Part shown: one piece after another, positions 27,910-38,493 of the stretch
How the letters are laid out: every line of letters begins with the position of its first letter
Numbering within the stretch: position 1 is the stretch's first letter
Origin: Vibrio viridaestus
GTDB taxonomy: Bacteria; Pseudomonadota; Gammaproteobacteria; Enterobacterales; Vibrionaceae
Direction: 5' to 3'
DNA length: 64,000 nt
Assembly: GCF_003856525.1 (NCBI RefSeq)
Contig: NZ_RJVQ01000010.1
Location: 62,001-126,000, forward strand
The notes under the pieces: generated by a model
Told to the model about the DNA's origin: nothing
The model's input: the letters and a program-made list of their open reading frames with translations, nothing else
The model's database searches: none
Translations under genes and position numbers: made by a program

Positions 27910-30084
27910 TTAGAAGTCGTAACTCGCGGAAAGCGTTACGGTTCTCGGATCTCCAAGGACTAAATAATTTGCAGAACTACTAGAGCCACCAGCAGAGGCC
28001 CAATAGTTACGATCCGCAACATTCTCTACTCGTAGTCGAACAGTCATATCATTTTCATCAACTTTGAAGGAATAACGAGCTCCGAGATCAAAACGTGTCC
28101 AAGATGGCAATCTGAGTGTATTCGCTTGGTCAACATATTGTTTACCCGTATATACAGTTCTTCCTTCAAGCACTAAGCCGGGTAGAAATGATGAATCCCA
28201 TTCTAGATTGATATTTCCCTGAACTTTAGGAACACCAATGGCATCATTTCCTTCATACGTACCAGATTCTGAGTTAACAATTTCAGAGTCAACAAAAGTC
28301 GCCCCACCTAAAATTCGGATGTTCTCGGTAGGACTACCAAATGCACTAAACTCTATTCCCTGATGTCGTTCCTCTCCGTCAGATGAATAGACATTATTAA
28401 CAGCAATACCACTAGGTAGAGACTGTCGGAACAAGCTAAGAGTCATTCCATACAAACCCTGGTCATATTTAATTCCGGTTTCGACTTGCTTAGATTGATA
28501 AGGTTTAAGAACTTCGCCTCTATTATCGTAAGAACTACCGACCTCAGAGCCAGGAATCAATGCTTCAGAATAGTTTGTATACAGAGAAACGGAATAACTA
28601 GGCTTATATACAACACCAGCAAAAGGAGAGAAACGAGATGCATCATACTCATCATCGTTTGATACCCCGGTATTGTAGTCAAATGTCTCTGTATTAATGT
28701 TTTGATATCTTCCCCCAAGCGTGAGAAGAACGCTGTCATCCAAGAAGGATAATGTGTCAGCTAAAGCAAAACTGGTTGTATTGGTTTTACCTTGAAGTAC
28801 CGGATCATCCATATCACCAGCACTACTAGTAATGGTAGGCCGTGCATAATCTGTAGGATCAGTCAAACTGGTACTTAGAGCATTGTATGAACTCATCGCA
28901 TAAGCGTTATATCGTTTTTCGCGATAAGCAGAGAAAGACGCAACGACAGTATGTCCCACATCCCACGTAGAAAAATGCGTTTTAATACCGGAATCTGATG
29001 AGATAACCTTATCTTCTCTCGCGTTTTCAAAAAGGTACGTATCCATCTCATTTCCAGACGACATGGTAGGGTTTGCTAAAACATTATGCTCTCTTCCTTG
29101 TCGAGCACCGACAGCTAACCAAGCCATAGTATCTTGAGAAAAATCATATTCGCCACGAACCACCCCAAACAGTTGCTTTTCGCTCGAATAAGTCCAGTCT
29201 TGCGCATAGTTTGAAGATGAATCAGGCGCAGACGGAATGTACCCATTCGGTGTTACACTTGGCCTAGGGTCATCGAGCTTATGATCCTGATAACCTAAAT
29301 CAGCAGAAAAACGGAAGTTATCACTACTATGATCAAACCCAAGAGTGAACATACCTAATCGACGTTCTTGGTCATCAATCGCTGTATCACCATCACGCGC
29401 AACGGCATTCACACGAATACCATTTTCATTTTCTGCGCCAAATCGTCTACCAACATCTAAAGCAGAATAAAGCTGCCCACCAGTTTCAGTGCCAACAGTC
29501 AAACGCGTTATTGGATCTTGATGAGCACGTTTGGGTACCAGATTGATCGTGCCCCCAACGCTGGAACCACCAGGAGCAGCTCCATTTAAAAATGTGTTAG
29601 CCCCTCTAAAAACCTCTACGCGTTCAATCATTTCAGCTGCAACAAACTGTCGAGGTAAAATGCCATACACTCCGTTTAACGTGAGGTCATCAGAGTAAAC
29701 TGGGAATCCTCGAATCATGTAGAGTTCTTGGAAATTACCAAAGCCTCTTGCGACTCGAACGGTAGGGTCATTTTGCACAACATCAGCAACACTCACGGCT
29801 TGCTGATCTCGAATGAGTTGTTCTGTGTAATTTGTGGAGGAAAATGGCGTATCCATTGTATCCACATTGCCTAACAGTCCAGCACGCCCAGTCGTCGCGA
29901 CCTGCCCCCCCTCATATTCATCACCAAGCTTCACCTGGGAACCAACCACCGTCACCACATCGTCACTATCCGTCGCACTGGTATCTGTTTGCTCTTGAGT
30001 TTGAGCATAAAGGGACGTAGAAGTAGAGAACATCAGTGCGACCATAACCGCAGTACTGATAGGTGAACGTGAGAACGGAAACAT
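27910..30084 (-). CDS. TonB-dependent siderophore receptor (hydroxamate type)
   Basis: Outer-membrane transporter of ferric siderophores, 724 residues. Signal peptide ends at about SLYA-QTQ (residue 29). A TonB-box-like segment DDVVTVVGSQ follows, then the plug domain (IRDQQAVSVADVVQNDPTVR to GGTINLVPKR), then the beta-barrel ending in the expected aromatic residue (SASYDF). There is no N-terminal STN signalling domain. The ATG at 30084 has AGGGG before it. The upstream Fur box and the FhuCDB-like genes suggest ferric hydroxamate import, but the exact siderophore cannot be read from sequence. Confidence 0.92.
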   Translation of the reverse strand: MFPFSRSPISTAVMVALMFSTSTSLYAQTQEQTDTSATDSDDVVTVVGSQVKLGDEYEGGQVATTGRAGLLGNVDTMDTPFSSTNYTEQLIRDQQAVSVADVVQNDPTVRVARGFGNFQELYMIRGFPVYSDDLTLNGVYGILPRQFVAAEMIERVEVFRGANTFLNGAAPGGSSVGGTINLVPKRAHQDPITRLTVGTETGGQLYSALDVGRRFGAENENGIRVNAVARDGDTAIDDQERRLGMFTLGFDHSSDNFRFSADLGYQDHKLDDPRPSVTPNGYIPSAPDSSSNYAQDWTYSSEKQLFGVVRGEYDFSQDTMAWLAVGARQGREHNVLANPTMSSGNEMDTYLFENAREDKVISSDSGIKTHFSTWDVGHTVVASFSAYREKRYNAYAMSSYNALSTSLTDPTDYARPTITSSAGDMDDPVLQGKTNTTSFALADTLSFLDDSVLLTLGGRYQNINTETFDYNTGVSNDDEYDASRFSPFAGVVYKPSYSVSLYTNYSEALIPGSEVGSSYDNRGEVLKPYQSKQVETGIKYDQGLYGMTLSLFRQSLPSGIAVNNVYSSDGEERHQGIEFSAFGSPTENIRILGGATFVDSEIVNSESGTYEGNDAIGVPKVQGNINLEWDSSFLPGLVLEGRTVYTGKQYVDQANTLRLPSWTRFDLGARYSFKVDENDMTVRLRVENVADRNYWASAGGSSSSANYLVLGDPRTVTLSASYDF

Positions 30085-30141
30085 GAGCAACCCCTGCTTA
30101 GTGATTTTTTTATTAATAAAGAACTAAACACAAATAGTATT

Positions 30142-30160
30142 GCTAATGATAATAATTTTC
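30142..30160 (-). promoter_or_regulatory. Fur box upstream of the siderophore receptor
   Basis: The 19-base site GCTAATGATAATAATTTTC matches the Fur consensus at 16 of 19 positions and lies about 60 bases before the receptor start. It predicts iron repression. Confidence 0.85.
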
Positions 30161-30221
30161 AATACAAAGAAAGAGTAAAGCTCAGTTACTTTCCAACTAA
30201 TGTGGAAATTGAGGGGAAGGG

Positions 30222-31988
30222 TCAATCCGTTGACTGGATTAACTTAGAAAAAGGGGTTGGTTGCTGTAATAAATTCAATAATGCCGCTTCCTTCAAGGGG
30301 GGAGAAAACATAAATCCTTGAATTAAGTCACAGCCCATTTCTTTCAGCGCGCTAAATTGTTCGAATAATTCGACCCCTTCGGCAACCGTAATAAATTCCA
30401 TAAAGTTGCCAATTTCAACCACCGCTTCAGTTAGTTTGTGATCGATCGGATTCTGATGGATCTGTTTAATAAACTCTCGGTCAATTTTAAGCACAGAAAT
30501 AGGTAAACTTTTCAGGTACGCTAATGACGAATAGCCGGTTCCAAAGTCATCCATGGCAATTCTGACACCGTCCATTGACAATTGCTTAAGCTGACTGAGT
30601 GCCAGATTAATATCTTTCATTAAACTGGATTCCGTGACTTCAATTTCGAGGCAGCTCGGCGCAAGCTCAGAGGAACGAATCATCTTCATCACTCGATTTG
30701 CAAACCCAGAGTCCATTAACTGGATACTGGACACATTGACCGCTAAAGAAAATTGTTCATCTACAATACCTTGCTGCTGCCACTCTTTGATTTTTTGAAT
30801 ACTCTGACGAATAACCCATTCACCGACAGGAACAATCGCTCCTGTCGACTCAAGTAATGGAATAAACTCAACTGGTGAAACAAAGCCAAACGCCGGGCTT
30901 TCCCAGCGCATCAGTACCTCAGCACCGACGATATTACCCGATACAGTTTCCACTTTAGGCTGATACAGAAGATAGAATTCATTATTCTGTACAGCTTCCT
31001 GAAGAGCCGAGCGAATTTCAGCACGACGAAAAATAATCGCCTCAAGCTCACTACTGTAGAATTGCCAAGAACTCAATTCTTTCGGTAATGCTAACGCCGC
31101 TTTGCGAATCAGTTGTTCCGGCATCCGTGAGGCAGAGCCAGAACAAATACCTATTCTCACCTGTAATTGAAACGACATCTGATCAACATAAATACGTTGC
31201 TCATACATTTTACAGATAGCTTCAGATGCGTTCTCGACTTCTTGCTGAGAGATACACCCAGCACAAAGCATCACCCACTCCTGACTATTCCATACACCAA
31301 GCATGTACGGTTTTAATAATGGGTGGTGAGTTAACTCTGTAGAGAGTTTTCGTAAGATTTTGTCCGTAACTGCGTAGCCGTGTAAACTCGATATTTCTTC
31401 TATTCCATCCATATAAAGATAGAGAACCGAGACAAATTCTTTGCGTTTTCTGTAGCTCATCAGCTCTTCAAGCAAACGGCGTCGATTGGGTAACTCAGTG
31501 ACCGGATCCTGACGAGATATTAGTGCCAAATCCTCAGTTCGTGAGTTCACCAGTTTCTCGAGCGATTCAGCACGCTTAGAGCCTTCCTTGAGAAGTAAGG
31601 CCATCTGCAGAGTATTATGGATACGCTGTAATACTTCACTGTGATCAAACGGCTTGGTGAGAAAGTCCTGAGCACCAAGGGATAGCGCTTCTCTACGTGT
31701 CGTTTCATCAATTTGAGCGGTGAGAACGATAACGGATGGCGCTTTATGACCAAATTCGTTTTTCATCCACTGCATTAACTCAAGCCCATTGATATGCGGC
31801 ATCCTGATATCTAACAATATCAAATCAGGCAACATCGACTTAATCAAAGCCTGAGCATTTCGGGAGTCGATCTCTCCATGAACCGATGTATAACCTGCAT
31901 CTTCAAGTAACATATGCACCAGTTCAACATTGGCTGGCGTATCATCGATAATTAAAATATTGGCGCTTTTCGTCAGAGGCACTATCAC
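30222..31988 (-). CDS. Response regulator with degenerate GGDEF and EAL domains (c-di-GMP phosphodiesterase)
   Basis: 588 residues. REC domain (about 10-125) with phosphoacceptor Asp60 and Lys112 (LTKPFD). A GGDEF-like domain (about 160-310) in which the signature is replaced by NSQEW near residue 232, so it should not make c-di-GMP. An EAL domain (about 325-580) keeps the metal and catalytic residues: EVLMRWE, LAVNVSS, EVTESSL, MDDFGTGYSS, AEGVEL and the IQGFMFSPP tail. Thus it likely hydrolyses c-di-GMP when phosphorylated. Start is GTG, overlapping the stop of the histidine kinase by one base. Confidence 0.92.
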   Translation of the reverse strand: MIVPLTKSANILIIDDTPANVELVHMLLEDAGYTSVHGEIDSRNAQALIKSMLPDLILLDIRMPHINGLELMQWMKNEFGHKAPSVIVLTAQIDETTRREALSLGAQDFLTKPFDHSEVLQRIHNTLQMALLLKEGSKRAESLEKLVNSRTEDLALISRQDPVTELPNRRRLLEELMSYRKRKEFVSVLYLYMDGIEEISSLHGYAVTDKILRKLSTELTHHPLLKPYMLGVWNSQEWVMLCAGCISQQEVENASEAICKMYEQRIYVDQMSFQLQVRIGICSGSASRMPEQLIRKAALALPKELSSWQFYSSELEAIIFRRAEIRSALQEAVQNNEFYLLYQPKVETVSGNIVGAEVLMRWESPAFGFVSPVEFIPLLESTGAIVPVGEWVIRQSIQKIKEWQQQGIVDEQFSLAVNVSSIQLMDSGFANRVMKMIRSSELAPSCLEIEVTESSLMKDINLALSQLKQLSMDGVRIAMDDFGTGYSSLAYLKSLPISVLKIDREFIKQIHQNPIDHKLTEAVVEIGNFMEFITVAEGVELFEQFSALKEMGCDLIQGFMFSPPLKEAALLNLLQQPTPFSKLIQSTD

Positions 31989-34552
31989 TACTCCTCAGAC
32001 AAAACGCTATCAAGTAAGTTAATAAAACTTTTCATCTCAATAGGTTTGGTTACGTAATCTAAAAAACCACTGTTCTTCGCTTGCTCGACATCTTTATGTG
32101 AGGCGTTAGCAGAGAGTGCTACCACAGGGATATCACGGGTCAGAGGGTTATTCTTCAAAATTGTCTGCACTTGAAATCCATTCATTCCGGGCAAATCAAT
32201 ATCTAATAAAATGAGGTCTGGTGTATCTGAAAATGCCAATTCAACACCAGTTTCACCAGAAGCCACACAGACCAACTCACACATATCGACATCATTAAAA
32301 ATGTCTTCCATTAAACGTTGATTGGTAGGGTTATCTTCAATATACAGGACTTTTTTCGCAATCTTACTGGCAGAAGAATGCGACGAGAGTTCAGCAGACT
32401 CTGGCTGAGAGCTTATATCACTGCTCGTTACTTTGTAGTCGACAGGCAACCTGAACCAAAAGTCACTTCCTTCTCCTTCGATACTGGATACACCAATTTC
32501 ACCGTTCATCAGGGACATTAATTTTTTTGTTAATGCCAGCCCAACACCTGTCCCCTCAATTGCGCTCATTTCCGCACCTAAACGGTTAAATGGCTGGAAC
32601 AGTTGCGATTGCTGTTCAATTGAGAGTCCAACACCAGTATCGGATACAACGATTTTGGCATACTGCCCTTCTTTTTCGACCCGAACAGTCACTGAACCAT
32701 TAGAACGATTGTACTTAATCCCATTACTGATGAGATTAATCAGCACCTGCTGAACCCGAGTATAATCACCTATTGCATAGATATCGGTACAAATATGATT
32801 GTGTAAATGCACACCATACTGCTGAGCAATCGGCGCCAACGTTTGAATGCAACGACTCACCAAATCCCCCAATTCGATCGATTCGAGTGACACCTGAAAT
32901 CGACCTGATTCTATTTTGGCTAAATCCAACACTTCGTTGATTAAATTCAACAGATGTTTACCGCTATGTAGAATTTGATCGACCTGGCGAGTTTGCTTGT
33001 CGTTAAGCACACTTCTGCCACCTTTAAGTAACTGAGCAAAGCCTAAAATCGAGTTTAGTGGCGTACGAAGTTCATGACTCATGGAGGACAAAAACTCAGT
33101 TTTCGCCTGACTGGCACTTTCAGCCTGCTCTTTTGCCCGGCTGAGTTCCTCAAGCAGCAACGCCTGCTGGTTCATTTGCCGATAAAGATTGATAAGCAGA
33201 ACGCATGTCGACGTAAAAGGTTCAAGCCACTCAACGAGGCTCTTGTCATAGGGCTGCTCGGCATTCGCAATGGCGTACATCCCAATGACTTTACCTCTAT
33301 CGATAATGGGAACACCCAAATATCGATGCAGCGTCGGGTGACCTGGGGGTAAATGTGTTCCCGCCATTCCAATATCATTGTTAAGTACCACTTCGCCCTG
33401 AGCGAAAACTCGTCCTAACATGGTATTGGGATTAGAGAGTAACATATCTCCACGGACTAACTGCTCCATCAGTTTTTTTGACTCGGGACTCCAAGATAAA
33501 TCGGTAATCGCATGTATTTTCAACGCTGAAGCCGATTTTTCATCAACGACTTCACCAATCAAGGCATACTGACTTTTGGTCAGATTTTTAAGGCCTTCCT
33601 TGAGAAAACGCCATAAAGTATTTCCCGAAATTAGAGCATGATAGTCAGTCAGACCTCGATGTAAGATCTGTAAAAGAGCACGTTCATCTCGCTCTTTGGC
33701 ATGCGTTTCGTAAACACTGGTTAAATCCGAGATAACCGCAAAATACTCCGGCTCATCAGAGGTTTGATCGTACTGAATCTCACTGACTACTACCTTAACC
33801 GGTAGCACGTCACCGGATGAATGAACCGCTTGCATCTGAATCCCTTTCTTGGCTACTTCCTGGGAAAGCAATACATCTAACAAGCGTCCCGCATCCTCGA
33901 CAGACATTGCAACCTGATCGGGTAACATGAGTAACTCAGAGAGCGACATTCTGGCAAAGTGACTTTTCTCGTAACCTAAGCGCTGTGATAAATACAAATT
34001 TCCACTCAAAAGGTCACCACGTCGGTTAAACAGCGCGATCCCAGTAGCTGAACTTTCAATCAGCGCTAAGTACCGTGTGCGGTTACGATGATTATCATGA
34101 ATTTTTTGCTCTAGCTGCTGCTGATTGCGCTGATATTGAAGCAAGGTCTCGATCTGACGAGAAAATTTCTCCAGCTGAATATACTGAGTTGATGACAAGG
34201 TGATATCTGGGGAACCAAACAGACCTAAAACAGCAACAACTGCTTTAGTAGGACTGAATAAGGGAAAGGCTGTAGGCAAATGACTGCCCGTCTGAGGCCG
34301 ACCGCTCTCAAACACGGAGTGAAACAGTTCAGAGTTCTGAGTCTGCGTTAATAAGACTTCTTCAGATAGACCAATGGTAAAAAACCACTGATTATCTGGC
34401 GAGATAATCGCAACAGATTCAATACCAAAAAGATCACAAATCAGAGAACAAATATTCTCTAAAGCAATTTTGGACTCCGAATCCAGACCATAGAGTACCG
34501 AGGAGAGCTGTTCATTTAGCCCTCCTTCATTACTGGAGAAAGACATTGTCAT
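31988..34552 (-). CDS. Hybrid sensor histidine kinase (GAF/PAS-HisKA-HATPase-REC)
   Basis: About 854 residues; an ATG at 34552 is taken, though a TTG at 34570 is in frame and neither has a strong ribosome site. No membrane segment is apparent, so it is cytoplasmic. The order is an N-terminal GAF-like region, a PAS domain (about 160-280, [20 protein letters not shown]), a second GAF region (about 290-455), a coiled coil, HisKA with [13 protein letters not shown] (His near 494), HATPase_c with [11 protein letters not shown] and [12 protein letters not shown], and a C-terminal REC (Asp near 782, VTKPIE). It probably passes phosphate to the REC-EAL protein encoded next. Confidence 0.9.
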   Translation of the reverse strand: MTMSFSSNEGGLNEQLSSVLYGLDSESKIALENICSLICDLFGIESVAIISPDNQWFFTIGLSEEVLLTQTQNSELFHSVFESGRPQTGSHLPTAFPLFSPTKAVVAVLGLFGSPDITLSSTQYIQLEKFSRQIETLLQYQRNQQQLEQKIHDNHRNRTRYLALIESSATGIALFNRRGDLLSGNLYLSQRLGYEKSHFARMSLSELLMLPDQVAMSVEDAGRLLDVLLSQEVAKKGIQMQAVHSSGDVLPVKVVVSEIQYDQTSDEPEYFAVISDLTSVYETHAKERDERALLQILHRGLTDYHALISGNTLWRFLKEGLKNLTKSQYALIGEVVDEKSASALKIHAITDLSWSPESKKLMEQLVRGDMLLSNPNTMLGRVFAQGEVVLNNDIGMAGTHLPPGHPTLHRYLGVPIIDRGKVIGMYAIANAEQPYDKSLVEWLEPFTSTCVLLINLYRQMNQQALLLEELSRAKEQAESASQAKTEFLSSMSHELRTPLNSILGFAQLLKGGRSVLNDKQTRQVDQILHSGKHLLNLINEVLDLAKIESGRFQVSLESIELGDLVSRCIQTLAPIAQQYGVHLHNHICTDIYAIGDYTRVQQVLINLISNGIKYNRSNGSVTVRVEKEGQYAKIVVSDTGVGLSIEQQSQLFQPFNRLGAEMSAIEGTGVGLALTKKLMSLMNGEIGVSSIEGEGSDFWFRLPVDYKVTSSDISSQPESAELSSHSSASKIAKKVLYIEDNPTNQRLMEDIFNDVDMCELVCVASGETGVELAFSDTPDLILLDIDLPGMNGFQVQTILKNNPLTRDIPVVALSANASHKDVEQAKNSGFLDYVTKPIEMKSFINLLDSVLSEE

Positions 34553-34700
34553 ACTTGCACCGTTGAGCAATACGTACGAATTTAGCTCTTTGATTATAGC
34601 AACTTATTGAGCAATTCGTTTTTTATATATTGGTCAAACATTACGCCATTTATGAATATCTCTCAACTAGTTATAACTTTATAAACATTAGCTAACTATT

Positions 34701-36668
34701 TTATGCTTTTATTCGATTGAATATTAATAGTGCGAGAAAATAGACTGACCCAATAATAGCGACTAGAGTTCCAGCGGCTATTTGATTGGGAAACAAAACA
34801 ACTTGCCCCAGCCAATCCGACCACAACAGGGTTACTGAACCGATTAAACTTGCCACAAGTATCTGAGACAACGTTTTTTTCGCTCCCATCATTTGCGCCA
34901 GATGTGGAGCGATTAAACCGACAAACGATACTGGACCTAATGTGGCTGTGACGATCGCACATAACGTCGCAACTAATGTAAATAAGAAAACCGTTATTCG
35001 ATTAATATTCACGCCTCTGGAAAACGAAAAAGATCGTCCGATAGATAACAGAGTTAACCAACGAGACGATACCAAAGCCAATCCGATCAATACGATGGTT
35101 AGCAAAAACAACCATAGTGCCTGGTCTGGGGTAACTCGGTATGTCGAGCCGGCCATCCATTGCATAATGCGATAACTGTCCTGATTTCCTTTCGCTAAAG
35201 AGAATTGAACAAAAGACTGCAATAAAGCGGTTAATGCAATACCAGTAAGAACAAAGCTGGCAGGCGCAAAGTGATGCCGTTTACCTAAGATCAGTAATAT
35301 GATGAGAACGGCACCACTTCCCAGAAAAGCCATCATCCATTGTCCGGCACCAAAGCCATCTGCGATAAATAATGCCGATAAAACCAGCATAAAAGTGGCA
35401 CCGGAAGAAATCCCCAAGATATCTGGACTGGCTAATGGGTTGTATATTAAACGCTGTAAGATCACACCCGCGACAGCTAACCCCATCCCAGCAGAAAGTG
35501 CTGTTAGGCCTCGGGGCCAACGCAATTGCCATTGATACTCAGTTGGTAAAGAAAGTATCCATTGGGTTTCTGTTGGTTGGTGAGTCACATATAACGTTAT
35601 GACGATCAATAATGCCAACACAAAAACGCCTATGCCCACCAGACTCAATTTGCTTTTTGAGTGAGGTAAAGCGATTGATAACGAATCCTGCGCGGCAAAA
35701 CGTCGGCGGCTAAACCAAATTAATGCAGGAGCGCCTATCGCTGCGGCAGTAACGCCGCTCGGTACGACTTGCCCCAACATCTGCGTAAACCATATTGATA
35801 ATGCATCGGTAGCAACCAGCATCCCGGCACCAATGACTGCGCTTAATACCAGTTCCTGCCGCGGAGTTCTGCCACCAAGGACACGAGCAATATTTGGTGT
35901 AATCAGTCCGATAAAACCGATCAGCCCCACAGCAGTGATCGATGCGGAAACAAGCCAGATCCCAAGCAGCATTAACAGGAAAAAAGTGGGAACAACGGGT
36001 AGACCACGTGCAGAAGCACCTTCCTGACCTAATCGGAGCAAAATCAGTAAACGAGGTGCGAAAATAAAGAGCAGTAAACCGACCAATAGCTTTGGCCATA
36101 ACCAGATAAACCAGTCCCAACCGTTTTGCGCTAAATCCCCTGCCCCCCACATGAAAACCGTTTCTGCATATTGCTGATTCAGCAAAATAATCGCACTGGC
36201 AATAGCCCCTAGAAGCAGATTCACCACCATCCCCGCAATGACTATGGGTAGGCCTGTCATATTTTGAAAGCCGGCGATTAAGACAATAAGGCCAAAAGCG
36301 CACAAAGCCCCAGCCATAGCAATAAAAGCACTATAATCAGGTGCAATATCTGGCCACCAGACACTGACGCAAACCAGTGCTAGCCATGCTCCAGAAGAGG
36401 TACCGAGAGTAAGCGGCGAAGTGAGCGAGTTTTGTGTTAGCTGCTGCATTAAACTTCCCACAACACCTAAAACGGCGCCAACACACAATGCCATGATCAG
36501 TCTGGGTAGCTGAGCGTAAACAAAGTTAAAATCAGCAAAGGACTCCGCTGATTGGGAAGACCATAGAAGGTGCCACTGCTGTGCTAACGGTAATTCCTGA
36601 CCTATCTGTAAGCTCATTCCCGCAACGAGAATAAAACCGAATCCGGCTAAAATATTACGCGTATTCAT
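34701..36668 (-). CDS. fhuB: Iron-hydroxamate ABC transporter permease, fused double FecCD domain
   Basis: 655 residues with about 20 membrane segments in two homologous halves, the layout of E. coli FhuB. Each half contains the NPLASP/NSLTSPLTLG and GLIGFIGLITPNIAR / GPVSFVGLIAPHLAQ motifs that contact the ATPase. It moves ferric hydroxamates through the inner membrane. Its ATG lies in the stop of the binding-protein gene (ATGA overlap). Confidence 0.94.
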   Translation of the reverse strand: MNTRNILAGFGFILVAGMSLQIGQELPLAQQWHLLWSSQSAESFADFNFVYAQLPRLIMALCVGAVLGVVGSLMQQLTQNSLTSPLTLGTSSGAWLALVCVSVWWPDIAPDYSAFIAMAGALCAFGLIVLIAGFQNMTGLPIVIAGMVVNLLLGAIASAIILLNQQYAETVFMWGAGDLAQNGWDWFIWLWPKLLVGLLLFIFAPRLLILLRLGQEGASARGLPVVPTFFLLMLLGIWLVSASITAVGLIGFIGLITPNIARVLGGRTPRQELVLSAVIGAGMLVATDALSIWFTQMLGQVVPSGVTAAAIGAPALIWFSRRRFAAQDSLSIALPHSKSKLSLVGIGVFVLALLIVITLYVTHQPTETQWILSLPTEYQWQLRWPRGLTALSAGMGLAVAGVILQRLIYNPLASPDILGISSGATFMLVLSALFIADGFGAGQWMMAFLGSGAVLIILLILGKRHHFAPASFVLTGIALTALLQSFVQFSLAKGNQDSYRIMQWMAGSTYRVTPDQALWLFLLTIVLIGLALVSSRWLTLLSIGRSFSFSRGVNINRITVFLFTLVATLCAIVTATLGPVSFVGLIAPHLAQMMGAKKTLSQILVASLIGSVTLLWSDWLGQVVLFPNQIAAGTLVAIIGSVYFLALLIFNRIKA

Positions 36669-37576
36669 GATGAGGAAGCCATCCCCACCAGGCTATCCGT
36701 TATTGCTTCAGCAGTATATTTCAGTGACATCGCACCACCATAACTCCACACAGAGCGAACAGGTAGGGCGTGATTCTTACGTACAAACGGCATAGCTCGC
36801 CACAAAACCGATTTTTTCAGCTTTTCTTCTTCGTTAAAGGGTCTGAAATACAATACGACACCATCTTTAATGTGCTGTAGTGAAGAAATCGGCTTCTGAA
36901 TAATGCCCCATTTGGCTGCAGGTAATGACATCGCTGGCTGTAAACCTAGCTTTTGTAAAACATAAATCGGCGTTGAGTTTTCACTGTAGATAAACGTTGA
37001 AGTGGTATTGGCAAAACGCATAATGAGCACTGGGGGCACGTGTTCAGAAAAAGCCTTTTCGATACGCGCCTTTAATTGTGCAAATTCCTTATCCATCGCC
37101 ACCAATTTTTGGTTCGCTACTTCTTGTTTGCCAAATACCGTTGCCAATTGCTTAAATTGCTCAATGGCAACTTGTGCATGCTGATCTTGCTGTGAAAAAT
37201 TTGCATACATCAGTACTGGAGCGATTTTCTGTAGCTGTGGCAGTAAGTCCTTCTGTGTATCTGAGGCAATAATAATGTCTGGCTTAAGCTCTGCTATTTG
37301 CTCAAGACTCGGTTCTGAACGGGTGCCAATACTGACCGTTGAGTGCGGAATTTCTGGCTGCACTACCCAGTCTTTGTAACTGTCTAATTCGGGAGCCCCT
37401 AGCGGAGTAACCCCAAGCTCAATCACTTGTTCAACCAGATCCCAATCAAGAACAACGGCGCGACTTGGGTGAGCAGGCAACACATGCATACCCAAATCAT
37501 CCTGTACCTGTATATCTTGAGCATAAGTAGCGACTGAGAAAAACAAAGAGGCCAGAAGGGTTAACATTAAGCGCAT
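36665..37576 (-). CDS. fhuD: Iron-hydroxamate periplasmic binding protein
   Basis: 303 residues with a signal peptide ending near ATYAQD (residue 20). The clade III binding-protein fold is shown by HPSRAVVLDWDLVEQVIELG near residue 36 and LKPDIIIASDTQ near 95. It delivers the ferric siderophore to FhuBC. It overlaps fhuC by 10 bases at its start and fhuB by 4 at its end, giving strict operon coupling. Confidence 0.93.
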   Translation of the reverse strand: MRLMLTLLASLFFSVATYAQDIQVQDDLGMHVLPAHPSRAVVLDWDLVEQVIELGVTPLGAPELDSYKDWVVQPEIPHSTVSIGTRSEPSLEQIAELKPDIIIASDTQKDLLPQLQKIAPVLMYANFSQQDQHAQVAIEQFKQLATVFGKQEVANQKLVAMDKEFAQLKARIEKAFSEHVPPVLIMRFANTTSTFIYSENSTPIYVLQKLGLQPAMSLPAAKWGIIQKPISSLQHIKDGVVLYFRPFNEEEKLKKSVLWRAMPFVRKNHALPVRSVWSYGGAMSLKYTAEAITDSLVGMASSS

Positions 37577-38352
37577 ACAACAGCCACCTTATTTGTTCGT
37601 GAATCAGTTGATGGTTCTGGGTGAGAAATCAAAGATATCGGTGTCTGATACAGTTCGGAAAGTCGAGTTTCGTTTGCCATTTCTTCAATTGGACCATCAA
37701 ACGCAATTTTGCCCTTTTGCAAAGCAATCACATGAGAAGCAAACCTTAGCGTTAAATTCAAATCATGGAGGATGACAATCACACCTCGCTTTTGGTGCTG
37801 ATTTAATTCAGCCAATAAAGCCATAAGCTGATATTGATGATGAATGTCGAGCGCGGATGTCGGCTCGTCAAGAATCAAAACAGGAGATTGCTGAGCTAAC
37901 AACATCGCGACCCAGGCACGTTGGCGTTCGCCCCCAGAAAGCTCATCAGCCAAGGAATCAGCAAATTCATTCACACCCGTTTGTGTCATTGACTGCGTAA
38001 TTACGTGTTTATCCTCCTGGTTCCAACGTCCCAGCAGGCCACGCCAGGGAAAACGCCCCAAGCGTACTAGCTCTTTAACAGTTAAACCTGCACTGTTTGG
38101 CAACTTCTGGGGTAAATAGGCCACTGATTTCGCCAAAGATTTTGCTGACAATGATGAGAGTTCTTGCTCATTGAGAACGATCTTACCTATCTCTGGGCTA
38201 GTCTGACCGGAAAGAAGATTAACCAGTGTTGATTTACCCGAACCATTGTGGCCTAAAATGACCGTTACCTTATCGGTAGGTATGTCGAGTTTATCAATAT
38301 CCAAAATTGTCCGGCCTCCTCGGACAACTTTAATATCCTTGAGCAAATACAC
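37567..38352 (-). CDS. fhuC: Iron-hydroxamate ABC transporter ATP-binding protein
   Basis: 261 residues; Walker A GHNGSGKST near residue 34, signature LSGGERQRAWVA near 139, Walker B VLILDEPTSALD near 157. GTG start with GAGGAGA about 9 bases upstream. First gene of the fhuCDB operon, just downstream of overlapping Fur sites. It energises import of ferric hydroxamates. Confidence 0.94.
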   Translation of the reverse strand: MYLLKDIKVVRGGRTILDIDKLDIPTDKVTVILGHNGSGKSTLVNLLSGQTSPEIGKIVLNEQELSSLSAKSLAKSVAYLPQKLPNSAGLTVKELVRLGRFPWRGLLGRWNQEDKHVITQSMTQTGVNEFADSLADELSGGERQRAWVAMLLAQQSPVLILDEPTSALDIHHQYQLMALLAELNQHQKRGVIVILHDLNLTLRFASHVIALQKGKIAFDGPIEEMANETRLSELYQTPISLISHPEPSTDSRTNKVAVVCA

Positions 38353-38388
38353 GGTTAATGTCTCCTCATCTCAAATTTTATTGAGAAC

Positions 38389-38407
38389 CATTTTAATTAT
38401 CATTACC
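38389..38407. promoter_or_regulatory. Fur box in the fhuC / exporter divergent promoter
   Basis: CATTTTAATTATCATTACC read on the minus strand matches the Fur consensus at about 13 of 19 positions, and further TATCATTACCATTATT repeats overlap it. Its location between divergent genes suggests one iron-responsive switch for both. Confidence 0.7.
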
Positions 38408-38493
38408 ATTATTGGCTTATTTTACTGATAAATCGCATAATGAACAGTCACGATCGCAAGTTATCGCCAACGAATTAGCACAGGTCATCTTTC

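Noticed and set aside
30222-31988. Active diguanylate cyclase
   Set aside because: The GGDEF signature is replaced by NSQEW, so only phosphodiesterase activity is expected.
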